16,267 bases of DNA from JAAFHS01 sp031396505 (GCA_031396505.1 JANNKX010000218.1:1-16267); one strand, 5' to 3'. Numbered from the stretch's first letter, positions 7,499-14,769 are shown. Program-made: numbers and translations. The notes: generated by a model from the letters alone, not told the origin.

Positions 7499-8343
7499 CC
7501 GCGCCTCCCGTAGGCGGCCTTCAACGCGGCGGTCGCAACCGCGAACAGCGTCGCGATCATCGCCAGTGCGACGACGGCGGCGCGGGGCCATTGCTGGCCG
7601 GATTTGGTGGTGTCGATGATCAGGATGGTCAGTGTCGGCGGCTTTGACCCGCCCAGATAGAACGGGCTGACGAAATCGCCGAAGGTCATGATGAAGGCAA
7701 AGACCGCACCAAGGACAAGGCCCGTCTTCGCCGCCGGAATGATCACCGACACCAGCACCCGCAACGGCGCGGCGCCAAGGTTGCCCGCCGCCTCGATCAG
7801 GCTGCGGTCGATGGCGGCAAGGCTCCAGGTCTGAAAGATCACCACCAGCGGCAGGACCAGCGTCAGATAGCCGACCATCGCGCCAAAGCCCGAATTCAGC
7901 ATGGTGAACGGCCCAAGGCCCGCCACCCCCAACGCCGCATTGACCGGCCCGCTTTCGGCCAGGATCACCTGCCAGGCATAGGCGCGCACCAGAAACGAGG
8001 TGAAGAACGGCACGATCAGGCACAAAAGCGCGAACCGTCGCCCGCTTTCCCCCAGACCGAAAGACAGAAACAGCGATGCGGGAAAGGCAATGACGGTGGC
8101 CAGCAGCCCCGCCAGCGCGGCCCGGCCCAAGGTCAGCCAATAGGCATCCCAGAACGCCCCCCGCCCCAGCATCTTTGCCCAGTTGTCAAAGACGAAGGCC
8201 GGTTCCATCCGATAGTTCTTGACCAGCCAAAAGCTCATCGCGGCCATGAAGACCAATGGCACCACGAAGAACAACCCTTGCCAGACCAGCAGCGGGATGC
8301 GCCAGAGGATGGCATAGGGGTCAAGTTTGCGGGATGTGCTCAT
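7495..8343 (-). CDS. ABC transporter permease, PotB-like
   Basis: A 282-residue permease with a cytoplasmic N-terminal tail, a first membrane helix around residues 14-38 (RIPLLVWQGLFFVVPLVFMA) and five further hydrophobic segments. The EAA loop is EAAGNLGAAPLRVLVSVIIP. The FIMTFGDFVSPFYLGG stretch is characteristic of the spermidine/putrescine-type permease family. The gap to the binding protein gene upstream is 45 bp; downstream it overlaps the second permease. The family transports polyamines, opines, thiamine and other small cations, so the name does not define the substrate. Confidence 0.92.
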   Translation of the reverse strand: MSTSRKLDPYAILWRIPLLVWQGLFFVVPLVFMAAMSFWLVKNYRMEPAFVFDNWAKMLGRGAFWDAYWLTLGRAALAGLLATVIAFPASLFLSFGLGESGRRFALLCLIVPFFTSFLVRAYAWQVILAESGPVNAALGVAGLGPFTMLNSGFGAMVGYLTLVLPLVVIFQTWSLAAIDRSLIEAAGNLGAAPLRVLVSVIIPAAKTGLVLGAVFAFIMTFGDFVSPFYLGGSKPPTLTILIIDTTKSGQQWPRAAVVALAMIATLFAVATAALKAAYGRRG

Positions 8344-8388
8344 CGTGGTCGGCGGGCCGCCCTGTCAGGGGCCGCCCGCGCATCCCCA

Positions 8389-9516
8389 TCAGGCCGACTT
8401 GTAGTCCGACCAGAAGTCGTTCCAGTCCTCAAGCGTCTGCTGCTTTGGCGTGTCGCGGTAAAAGATGCGGCCCTCGCGGAACATCTTGATCGGGTCATTG
8501 TCAGCCCCTTCGATCAGACCAGACCGCTTGGCCTCATCCGGGTTCGCGGCCTGAATCGCCTTCCAGCCCGATTTCGTCGGCGACAGGCCCGGATAGGCGG
8601 CCATCTGGATCGATTTCACCTGACCGTCAGGCCCCAGCATATAGTTGATGAACTTGTTGATGATCTCGTGCTTGGTGGTGCCAAGGCCGATGGAATAGCT
8701 TTCTGTCCATTGGATACCACCCTCTTCGGGGATCACGCTGTCCACTTTGGCGCCATCCTTGGCAAGAACCCCGGTGATCCAGTCGCCGATGCCGACCATC
8801 GCCAGCATTTCACCGTTCTTCAGGCCAGAGAACGTGCCGCCATAGTCGAAGTACCCCCCGACCTGCGGCTTGAGGCTAAGGGTCTTTTCCTTCACAGCCT
8901 CCCAGGCCGCGCCGTCGATGTCCCAGGGGGCGGGCGCAGTGTTGCCTTTCAGCAGCGAGATCTGGCCAAGGCTTGGCAGGTGCCAATCGAAATGGCCGAC
9001 CTTGCCGGTAAGTTTGGGGTTCCAATAGGCGTTGTAGCTCATCGCCTCTTCGCGGGTCAGCGCATCGGTGTTGTAGCTGACGCCCAGCAGGCCATAGCGC
9101 ACCATCACCGACCAGAGCGTGTCATCCGTCCAATGGCCGGGGAACTTCTGGAATTCGGGGTAGAAGTCGTCGAACGGGTAAAGCGCCGCATCCATCTTCT
9201 CGATGTAGCCCGCCGCATTCAACTGCTGTACGAACTCGGCATCCGACAGGATCAGGTCATAGGTGCCGGGGGGCGACTGGCTGATCAGGGCCAGCATGTT
9301 GTCACCACCGGCATAGTATTTCGGCACGAACTTCACATTGTTCGCCGCCTCGAATTCGGCAACCATATCGGGCTCGGCATGGCCATACCACGCCAGCATG
9401 TTGATCTGCGTCGCCTCCTGCGCCCAGGCGCGGTTCAGCATCGGTGTGGCAAGCAGGGCCGTCGCCCCGCTTTGCAGAAGACGGCGACGGGTCAGGTGAA
9501 GGCGGTTTTCGGTCAT
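8389..9516 (-). CDS. ABC transporter substrate-binding protein, Tat-exported, PotD-like class
   Basis: A periplasmic solute-binding protein of 375 residues. The N-terminus carries a twin-arginine signal: TRRRLLQSG, a hydrophobic stretch ending LLATPMLNRAWAQ, with probable cleavage after AWA (about residue 32). Tat export implies folding in the cytoplasm first. The mature part starts INMLAWYGHAEPDMVAEFEA and has the YAGGDNMLALI and DLILSDAEFV segments usual for the Pot/Fe binding-protein superfamily. The frame is open for 35 codons further upstream, but the ATG at 9516 directly precedes the signal peptide and has AGGGG a few bases before it. First gene of the leftward operon; expression is probably set by the LysR-type regulator through the inverted repeat about 105 bp upstream. 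Confidence 0.9.
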   Translation of the reverse strand: MTENRLHLTRRRLLQSGATALLATPMLNRAWAQEATQINMLAWYGHAEPDMVAEFEAANNVKFVPKYYAGGDNMLALISQSPPGTYDLILSDAEFVQQLNAAGYIEKMDAALYPFDDFYPEFQKFPGHWTDDTLWSVMVRYGLLGVSYNTDALTREEAMSYNAYWNPKLTGKVGHFDWHLPSLGQISLLKGNTAPAPWDIDGAAWEAVKEKTLSLKPQVGGYFDYGGTFSGLKNGEMLAMVGIGDWITGVLAKDGAKVDSVIPEEGGIQWTESYSIGLGTTKHEIINKFINYMLGPDGQVKSIQMAAYPGLSPTKSGWKAIQAANPDEAKRSGLIEGADNDPIKMFREGRIFYRDTPKQQTLEDWNDFWSDYKSA

Positions 9517-9618
9517 CTGGCATCCCCTGTTGCGTTGGCAAGGGTCGATTCGCCCCGGCCTTGTACAAACTTTAGGACCGTTTTTACCAGTTGCGGAAAT
9601 TTGGTATCCATATGGACC

Positions 9619-9635
9619 CATAAGTCAGGCTTATG
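9619..9635. promoter_or_regulatory. Putative LysR operator 1: CATAAG-N5-CTTATG
   Basis: A perfect 6-bp inverted repeat with a 5-bp spacer, containing the T-N11-A geometry of LysR boxes (T9621, A9633). It lies about 105 bp upstream of the binding-protein start codon. The stop codon of the regulator gene (complement of 9631-9633) is inside the right arm. Compared with the second site at 10524-10540 in opposite orientation, 15 of 18 bases match (CCATAAGTCnGnnTTATG). A 10-bp palindrome TCCATATGGA at 9607-9616 sits beside it. Confidence 0.65.
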
Positions 9636-10509
9636 CACCCACCCCCTGCCCGGCCAGCGTGATCTGCTGCATCAGCCATTGTGCCAGCCCATGCCCGGCT
9701 TTCGACAACCGGGCATGTTTGTAAAACATCCCGATCCGCATCGCTGCCAGCGGCGGGAAGCCTTCCGCAGCCGTGCCGATGCGCAAGCCCGGCACCAGCG
9801 TGGCCGGCGTCAGCGCCGACACGCCAATGCCACCAAGCACCGCCGCCTGAATACCCGCAACATCGGTCGACACAAGGCGCGTTGTCCAGTTGATCCGTCT
9901 GGCGCGAAGGGCATCGCGCATCCGGTCGGCGTATTCGCAAGGGTCCGGATGGCGCACCAGCGGCAATGTCGCCTTGCGATCCCAGCAGAACCCCTCGGCC
10001 ACCGCCCAGATCGGCGTGATCGTCGCTGCGTTGACCAGATAGGCCTCGTCCTGGGTTGGGGCGATGCCGACCGCGATGTCGATCTTGTCTGCCGCAAGCG
10101 TCTTGCGCAGATCGCGCGACAGGCGGCTTTCCACCTCGATCCGCACATCGGGATGGCTGGCGGCAAAGCGGGTGATCGCGGCCAGAAGAAAGGCGTTCGA
10201 AAAATCGGTCGGCAGGCCGACCCTGATCCAGCCCGACAGCGCCTCATCCGCGTAATGCGCCACGATATCGTCGTTCAGCCGCAGAATTTGCCGCGCATAA
10301 GGCCCCAGCGCCACGCCGCTATCGGTCAACCGGATCTGGCGGCCCGCAGTGTTGATCAGTTGCGTGCGCAACAGATCCTCCAACCGCCGGATTTGCAGGC
10401 TGATCGCAGGCTGCGTCCGCCCCAGCGCCTCGGCTGCACGGGTATAGCTGCCAAGGTCGACGACCGTGACGAAGGTGCGCAAAAGATCAGTCGGGACATT
10501 GGTCAGCAT
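9631..10509 (-). CDS. LysR-family transcriptional regulator of the flanking transport/salvage cluster
   Basis: A 292-residue LysR-type protein. The winged helix-turn-helix spans roughly residues 5-63, with the typical AAEALGRTQPAISLQIRRLE core, a linker helix, and a substrate-binding-fold effector domain (ALSGWIRVGLPTDF onward, GGIGVSALT near the end). Such regulators usually bind a pathway compound and act as tetramers on T-N11-A sites. The ATG at 10509 is preferred: it precedes TDLLRTFVTVVDLGSYTRAAEAL at the normal distance and has AAAGG upstream, whereas the open frame to 10575 would run through a putative operator. It lies between the transporter operon, which it shares a strand with, and the divergent TIM-barrel/phosphoribosyltransferase pair, so it probably controls both and itself. 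Confidence 0.92.
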   Translation of the reverse strand: MLTNVPTDLLRTFVTVVDLGSYTRAAEALGRTQPAISLQIRRLEDLLRTQLINTAGRQIRLTDSGVALGPYARQILRLNDDIVAHYADEALSGWIRVGLPTDFSNAFLLAAITRFAASHPDVRIEVESRLSRDLRKTLAADKIDIAVGIAPTQDEAYLVNAATITPIWAVAEGFCWDRKATLPLVRHPDPCEYADRMRDALRARRINWTTRLVSTDVAGIQAAVLGGIGVSALTPATLVPGLRIGTAAEGFPPLAAMRIGMFYKHARLSKAGHGLAQWLMQQITLAGQGVGA

Positions 10510-10523
10510 CGGCGCGTACCTTT

Positions 10524-10540
10524 CATAACGCAGACTTATG
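10524..10540. promoter_or_regulatory. Putative LysR operator 2: CATAAC-N5-CTTATG
   Basis: A near-perfect inverted repeat (5 of 6 arm pairs) with T-N11-A spacing (T10526, A10538), the second copy of the site at 9619-9635. It starts 15 bp upstream of the regulator ATG, suiting autorepression, and its centre is about 79 bp upstream of the TIM-barrel gene start, suiting activation of the divergent promoter. An AT-rich stretch (10544-10562, including TTGTAATTATCAAT) follows and may hold the rightward -10 element. Confidence 0.62.
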
Positions 10541-10610
10541 GAAGCATTGTAATTATCAATTTCGAAAATCTCCAAGCCCTTCCTATTCCTGATCCTGCAA
10601 GGAGAGTTCG

Positions 10611-11357
10611 ATGAACCGCAGCGCCTTTCACCGACTGTTCAAATCGCCCGGCCCGGTCGTGACGCCGGTGATCCATGTTCAGGACCTGACGCAGACGCTT
10701 GCGAACATCAGCCATGCCGTGCGCCTTGGCGCGCCGGGCATCTTTCTGATCAACCATGATTTTCCGGTCGACGCCTTCCTGCCGATCCTGCGCGCGGCCC
10801 GCGCCGAATGTCCTGATGTCTGGCTTGGCGTGAATTTTCTGGCGCAACCCGGGCGGGTGGCTTTTCCGATCCTGGGGCGGTTGCAGGCCGACGGCTGCCA
10901 GATCGACGCCTATTGGGCCGATGATGCCTGTATGGACGAACGCCAGTCCACCCAGACCGAGGCCGAATCCATCGCCGCAATCCGCGCGGCAAGTGGTTGG
11001 CAAGGGATGTATTTCGGCGGGGTCTGCTTCAAAAAGCAACGCCCCGTGGACCCGTCCTTGAACGAATACTCAGCCCGGCTGGCGTTGCCGTTCATGGATG
11101 TCGTCACCACCTCTGGCATCGCCACCGGGCAGGCGACGGACCAGACCAAGATCATCGATTTCCGCCGTGGTCTTGGCTTGGCCTCCTTTGCCATCGCCTC
11201 GGGCGTGACGCCCGAAAATGCCCACCACTACGCCGCCGATGTGGACTGTTTCCTGGTCGCCACCGGTATCAACCGGCCCGGCGATTTCTACAACATCGAC
11301 CCGGCACGGCTTTCCGCCCTGCTTGATCTGACCCGCGCTTATGGAGCCCCGAAATGA
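10611..11357 (+). CDS. BtpA/SgcQ-like TIM-barrel protein
   Basis: A 248-residue protein whose C-terminal half matches the phosphate-binding end of BtpA/SgcQ-type TIM barrels: VVTTSGIATGQATD (164-177), IASGVTPEN (195-203) and LVATGINRPGDFYNID (215-230). The BtpA family usually has a lysine where N221 stands in GINRPG. No signal peptide or membrane helix is seen, so it is probably cytoplasmic; BtpA was named for an effect on photosystem I assembly in cyanobacteria, but no general enzymatic role is established. The ribosome-binding site AAGGAGAG (10599-10606) is strong. Its stop overlaps the next gene in an ATGA, so it is made together with the phosphoribosyltransferase. That pairing suggests it binds a ribosyl phosphate or related phosphorylated compound; this is inference. 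Confidence 0.75.
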   Translation: MNRSAFHRLFKSPGPVVTPVIHVQDLTQTLANISHAVRLGAPGIFLINHDFPVDAFLPILRAARAECPDVWLGVNFLAQPGRVAFPILGRLQADGCQIDAYWADDACMDERQSTQTEAESIAAIRAASGWQGMYFGGVCFKKQRPVDPSLNEYSARLALPFMDVVTTSGIATGQATDQTKIIDFRRGLGLASFAIASGVTPENAHHYAADVDCFLVATGINRPGDFYNIDPARLSALLDLTRAYGAPK

Positions 11358-11992
11358 CCGATGCAAAAGGCCCCCGCGACGACCGTTGGTATCTGTCGCT
11401 GATGTCGCCCAACACCAAAGGACCAAAGTTTGCCTGGCTGGACCCGACCTCGATCTACATCAACGCCGCCGCCTTTGCCGATCTGTTGGACGATCTGATC
11501 GCCGACCTGAAGGGCGTCGCGTTCGACGTCGTCGGCGGCTGTGACGCAATGGGCTTTGTCCTTGGTGCCGGGCTTGCCGCACGCAGCGGGTGCGGCTTCC
11601 TGCCGGTGCGCAAGGCGGGCAAGCTTTGCGTCGATACCGACCGCGTCAGCTTTACCAACTATTCGGGCAAGACCCAGGATATGGAAATGCGCCAGCCTGC
11701 CTTCGCCCGTGGTACCCGCGTTCTGTTGGCCGACCAGTGGATTCAGACCGGCGGCACGATGGAGGCCGCGATCCAACTGGTCGAACGGCAGGGCGGAACA
11801 GTCGCGGGCCTTGTGACCATCGCGATGGAAAACTGCGCGGCGACAGACGCCTTCGCCACGCGTTTTCCGGTCGTGACGGCTGTCGTCCCCGGCAGCCGCT
11901 GGCAGACCGAATGTAACGCGCAGGATCTTTCCAGCTTCCGCACCTATCGCCCCGAACGTACCTTCCCCACCGCCGGTCGCACCGCTGTCTGA
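11354..11992 (+). CDS. Type I phosphoribosyltransferase, adenine-phosphoribosyltransferase-like
   Basis: A 212-residue protein with the APRT-type core: DVVGGCDAMGFVLGAGLA (58-75), FLPVRKAGKLC (82-92), and the PRPP-binding loop VLLADQWIQTGGT (123-135). The pattern matches APRT, in which a nucleobase and PRPP give a nucleotide, but the usual acidic pair DD in the PRPP loop is D127-Q128, and the loop has WIQ in place of LLA. Substrate may thus differ from adenine. Translation is coupled to the BtpA-like gene (ATGA), with GGAG at 11343-11346. It is cytoplasmic by lack of signal. Possible roles are trapping a modified base as a nucleotide or regulating through PRPP; no clear choice can be made. 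The C-terminal tail beyond about residue 190 is unlike the classic enzyme. Confidence 0.82.
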   Translation: MTDAKGPRDDRWYLSLMSPNTKGPKFAWLDPTSIYINAAAFADLLDDLIADLKGVAFDVVGGCDAMGFVLGAGLAARSGCGFLPVRKAGKLCVDTDRVSFTNYSGKTQDMEMRQPAFARGTRVLLADQWIQTGGTMEAAIQLVERQGGTVAGLVTIAMENCAATDAFATRFPVVTAVVPGSRWQTECNAQDLSSFRTYRPERTFPTAGRTAV

Positions 11993-12029
11993 CCCGAACC
12001 CATCCCCAACGGGACGCGGGTGGCGTGGC

Positions 12030-12215
12030 GCGCGCGAACTGGCCGAGATGACGGTGATCGGCAATGTGATGGGCAAGACCTGCATCATTGTCGATGACAT
12101 CTGTAATACGGCGGGCACCCTGTGCAAGGCCGCCAAAGTGCTGTTGGAAAACGCGGCGGTGGGGGCGCACAGCGATACCACCCATGGCGTGCTGTGCGGC
12201 CCGGCGGTGGAACGC
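12030..12215 (+). pseudogene. prs: Decayed fragment of ribose-phosphate pyrophosphokinase (prs)
   Basis: About 62 codons in one frame are clearly PRPP synthetase: ARELAEMTVIGNV, GKTCIIVDDICNTAGTLCKAA (the PRPP/ribose-5-phosphate binding loop), and THGVLCGPAVER. An intact enzyme has about 310-340 residues, so roughly four fifths is missing at both ends; after GPAVER the similarity stops and the frame ends at 12269. Substitutions at normally fixed places (ICN for ICD in the loop, VLC for VLS, ENAAVGAHSDTT for ENGA..VHAY.TH) show drift. No start codon with a ribosome-binding site is seen. The piece lies 38 bp after the phosphoribosyltransferase stop and out of its frame. It may be the relic of a third operon gene supplying PRPP or of a partial duplication of the chromosomal prs. 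Confidence 0.85.
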
Positions 12216-12418
12216 GCCCACAGCCTATCTTGCCGAGGTATCTTGCATCTATCCTTTCTTCCAGACTGATCAGGCACGCCACGCGGGCATGCACAACTGA
12301 TCTGCACTGGCGTTTATTCACCCCGGCCATGCGATCTGCGGGGGCAAACGGCTGGCTTGCGGACGGCGTGACCACATTCCCCCTTTCCCGCCCCGCCAAA
12401 TTCCCGCACAACCAGCGC
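12216..12418. other. Non-coding gap before the AEC transporter
   Basis: Together with the prs remnant this makes a 426-bp stretch (11993-12418) without an intact gene. The 203 bp here are spanned by an open frame from 12122 that would extend the AEC protein, but that extension crosses the remnant in another frame and has no family resemblance. I see no convincing terminator hairpin or promoter; the AEC start itself has no clear Shine-Dalgarno sequence. Confidence 0.5.
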
Positions 12419-13345
12419 ATGCTGTCCATTCTGTTCAAGACATTGCCGTTCTTTGCCCTGATCGCCACTGGCTATCTTGCCGGCCGCACCCGGTTCTTTT
12501 CGCCCGAAGGCACGGCCGCCCTGACCAAATTCGTGTTCTATTTCGCCCTTTCCGCCATGCTGTTCGGGTTTGCCGCCAACTTGTCGCTTGGCGCGATCTT
12601 CAACTGGACCTTTGTTGCCGCCTACCTGACGGCATCACTGTCGATTTACGCCCTTGCCTTCACCATCGCCCGCCTGCGCGGCACCACGATTGAAGAGGCA
12701 GCCGTCGAGGCGCAATGTGCCGTCATCGGCAATGTCGGTTTCCTGGGCGTGCCCATGCTGGTGCTGTTGTTGGGGCAGGCGGCCGCGGGCCCTATCCTGC
12801 TGGTGCTGGCGATCGATCTGATCGTGTTCTCGTCGATCATCACCCTTGTCATCACCGCCCGGCGCAAAGGCACGCTGTCGTTCGGCGTGATCCGCATCCT
12901 TGGCCTTGGTCTGCTGAAAAACCCGATGATCGTGTCGATCACCCTTGGCCTTCTGTGGGGCGCAAGCGGCCTGACCGTGCCCGCACCCGTCAACGAATAC
13001 CTGACCACCCTTGGTGCCGCCGCCACCCCCGGCGCGCTGTTTGCCATTGGGGCCTCGCTCGCTGGCCGCAGCGCCGAACGCCTTGGCGTCGCCACTTGGC
13101 TCGCCTTTGCCAAACTTATCCTGCACCCCGCCGCCGTCGCCCTGACCGCCCTTGTGATCTTCGATGTCGACCCCTTCGCCGCATCGGTGATGATCGCCGC
13201 CGCAGCCCTGCCCGTTGCAGGCAACGTCTATATCCTTGCCGCCCATTACGGTGTCGCCCCGCAACGCGTGTCCACCGCCATCCTGATCTCCACCGCGTTC
13301 AGCATTATCACCGTTACCGCCGTCATCGCATGGGTCGGCCCATGA
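12419..13345 (+). CDS. AEC (auxin efflux carrier) family transporter
   Basis: A 308-residue integral membrane protein with about ten hydrophobic helices, the usual AEC length. It begins MLSILFKTLPFFALIATGYLAG, a typical AEC N-terminus, then has FFSPEGTAALTKFVFYFALSA and the mid-protein VIGNVGFLGVPM motif; the second half repeats the fold with GALFAIGASLA and AAAALPVAGNVYILA. Members export organic acids or other small anions, but the substrate cannot be read here. The ATG at 12419 is chosen on that N-terminus, although no ribosome-binding site precedes it. Its stop overlaps the start of the DUF188 gene (ATGA). Confidence 0.9.
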   Translation: MLSILFKTLPFFALIATGYLAGRTRFFSPEGTAALTKFVFYFALSAMLFGFAANLSLGAIFNWTFVAAYLTASLSIYALAFTIARLRGTTIEEAAVEAQCAVIGNVGFLGVPMLVLLLGQAAAGPILLVLAIDLIVFSSIITLVITARRKGTLSFGVIRILGLGLLKNPMIVSITLGLLWGASGLTVPAPVNEYLTTLGAAATPGALFAIGASLAGRSAERLGVATWLAFAKLILHPAAVALTALVIFDVDPFAASVMIAAAALPVAGNVYILAAHYGVAPQRVSTAILISTAFSIITVTAVIAWVGP

Positions 13346-13788
13346 CCCTGTATATCGACGCCGATGCCTGCCCCGTGAAGGCCGAGGCCGAACGCGTCGC
13401 CACCCGTCTGCAAACCCGCATGGTGCTGGTGTCCAACGGCGGCATCCGCCCCTCGCAAAACCCGCTTGTCGACAGCGTTTTCGTGCCCGATGGCCCCGAT
13501 GAGGCCGACAAGTGGATCGCGGATCACGCCACCACCGGCGATGTTGTCGTGACTGGCGACATTCCCCTTGCTGCGAAATGCGTGGCCGCAGGTGCCCGCG
13601 TCTTGAAACATAATGGCGAAGAGCTGACCCCCGCCAACATCGGCATGGTGCTGGCGACGCGCGACCTGATGACCGACCTGCGCAGCGCCGATCCGTTCCG
13701 GCAAGGCGGTGGCAAACCCTTTTCCCCCGCCGATCGTTCGCGTTTCCTTGATACGCTCGACCGCCTGCTGCGCGCCGCCGCCCGCTAG
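13342..13788 (+). CDS. YaiI/YqxD family protein (DUF188, UPF0178)
   Basis: A 148-residue DUF188 protein. It opens with the family hallmark YIDADACPVKAEAERVA (acidic residues D6, D8), followed by SNGGIRPSQNP, FVPDGPDEADKWIAD, VVVTGDIPLAAKC and LTPANIGMVLATRDLMTDLR. The fold is related to PIN-like nucleases and the conserved aspartates suggest metal binding, but the biological function is not established. Translation starts within the AEC stop codon, an unusual partner for a cytoplasmic protein of this kind. The length is normal. Confidence 0.93.
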   Translation: MTLYIDADACPVKAEAERVATRLQTRMVLVSNGGIRPSQNPLVDSVFVPDGPDEADKWIADHATTGDVVVTGDIPLAAKCVAAGARVLKHNGEELTPANIGMVLATRDLMTDLRSADPFRQGGGKPFSPADRSRFLDTLDRLLRAAAR

Positions 13789-13836
13789 TGTCGCATCCAG
13801 AACAGACACCACGCGCGCCCCTGATTTGATGCCGCA

Positions 13837-14769
13837 ATGACTGCCTTCTTCGCCACCCGCCCTGCCCTTCTGGGCATCACGCTGGCCATCGCGGGCTCTG
13901 CCCTGATGTCGGTGAACGACCTTGCCATCAAATTCCTGTCCGGCGCGTACGCCCTGCATCAGGTCATCCTGATCCGTGCCCTTATCGGCATGACTTTCCT
14001 GCTTTGCATCATCGCCATCAGCGGGTCCGGCTTTCGCCAATTGCGCACCGCGCGCCCCCGTGGCCATCTGCTGCGCGTCGCCTTCGTCATGCTGTCCAAT
14101 GTTTTGTATTTTCTTGGCCTTGCTGCCCTGCCTCTGCCCGATGCCGTCGCCATCGGCTTTGTCAGCCAGCTGTTTGTCACCATCCTGTCCGTACTCATCC
14201 TGCATGAAAAGGTTGGCCCCTACCGCTGGGCCGCTGTCATCGCCGGCTTTATCGGTGTTGTTGTCATGCTTCGCCCCGGCGCAGCATCGGTGCAGACGGC
14301 TGCCCTTCTGGTCGTGCTGTCCGCCCTTTGCTACGCCTCCAGCCATATGATGACGCGCCACATGCGCGGCACGGAAACCGCATTTGCGTTAGGCTTTTAC
14401 GTCCAGATCGGGTTTATCATCGTTTGTTCCTGCATGGGGCTGGTGGCAGGTGACGGGCATCTGGCCGGATCGTCGGACCCGTCGCTGGCCTTTTTGTTCC
14501 GCCCCTGGGTCTGGCCGCCGCTTGCCGACTGGCCTGCCTTCCTCGCCACCGGGCTTTCCGTTGCCGCAGGGGGTCTGATGATATCACAGGCTTACCGCCT
14601 GTCCGACGCCGCCCTGATCGCCCCCTTTGAATACAGCGCCATGCCCTTTGCCATCTTCTGGGGAATCGTCGTCTTTGGCACCTTTCCCGATCTGACCGCC
14701 TGGATCGGCATTGCCCTTATCATCGGGGCCGGGCTTTATACGCTCTGGCGCGAAACGAGGGTGCGATGA
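13837..14769 (+). CDS. EamA/DMT-superfamily transporter
   Basis: A 310-residue membrane protein with ten predicted hydrophobic helices in two EamA repeats (about 10-145 and 155-305). Landmarks are ALMSVNDLAIKFLSG at the start, PDAVAIGFVSQLFVTILS closing the first repeat and DAALIAPFEYSAMPFAIFWG in the second, the typical place for the DMT signature. These proteins generally export metabolites such as amino acids or amines; the substrate is not predictable. The ATG at 13837 has no strong ribosome-binding site. The stop overlaps the HAD gene in an ATGA. The gap of 48 bp after the DUF188 gene holds nothing recognisable. Confidence 0.91.
   Translation: MTAFFATRPALLGITLAIAGSALMSVNDLAIKFLSGAYALHQVILIRALIGMTFLLCIIAISGSGFRQLRTARPRGHLLRVAFVMLSNVLYFLGLAALPLPDAVAIGFVSQLFVTILSVLILHEKVGPYRWAAVIAGFIGVVVMLRPGAASVQTAALLVVLSALCYASSHMMTRHMRGTETAFALGFYVQIGFIIVCSCMGLVAGDGHLAGSSDPSLAFLFRPWVWPPLADWPAFLATGLSVAAGGLMISQAYRLSDAALIAPFEYSAMPFAIFWGIVVFGTFPDLTAWIGIALIIGAGLYTLWRETRVR

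Noticed and set aside
10510..10575. 22-residue N-terminal extension of the LysR protein
   Set aside because: It would run through the putative operator, and the HTH begins at normal distance from the ATG at 10509.
8278..10614. Very long plus-strand open frame (778 codons) opposite the binding protein and LysR genes
   Set aside because: It is antisense to well-supported genes on the minus strand and its translation is rich in R, H, Q and G without domains, typical of antisense frames in GC-rich DNA.
12122..12418. N-terminal extension of the AEC transporter
   Set aside because: The extension crosses the prs remnant in a different frame and has no membrane or family features; a standard AEC N-terminus begins at 12419.
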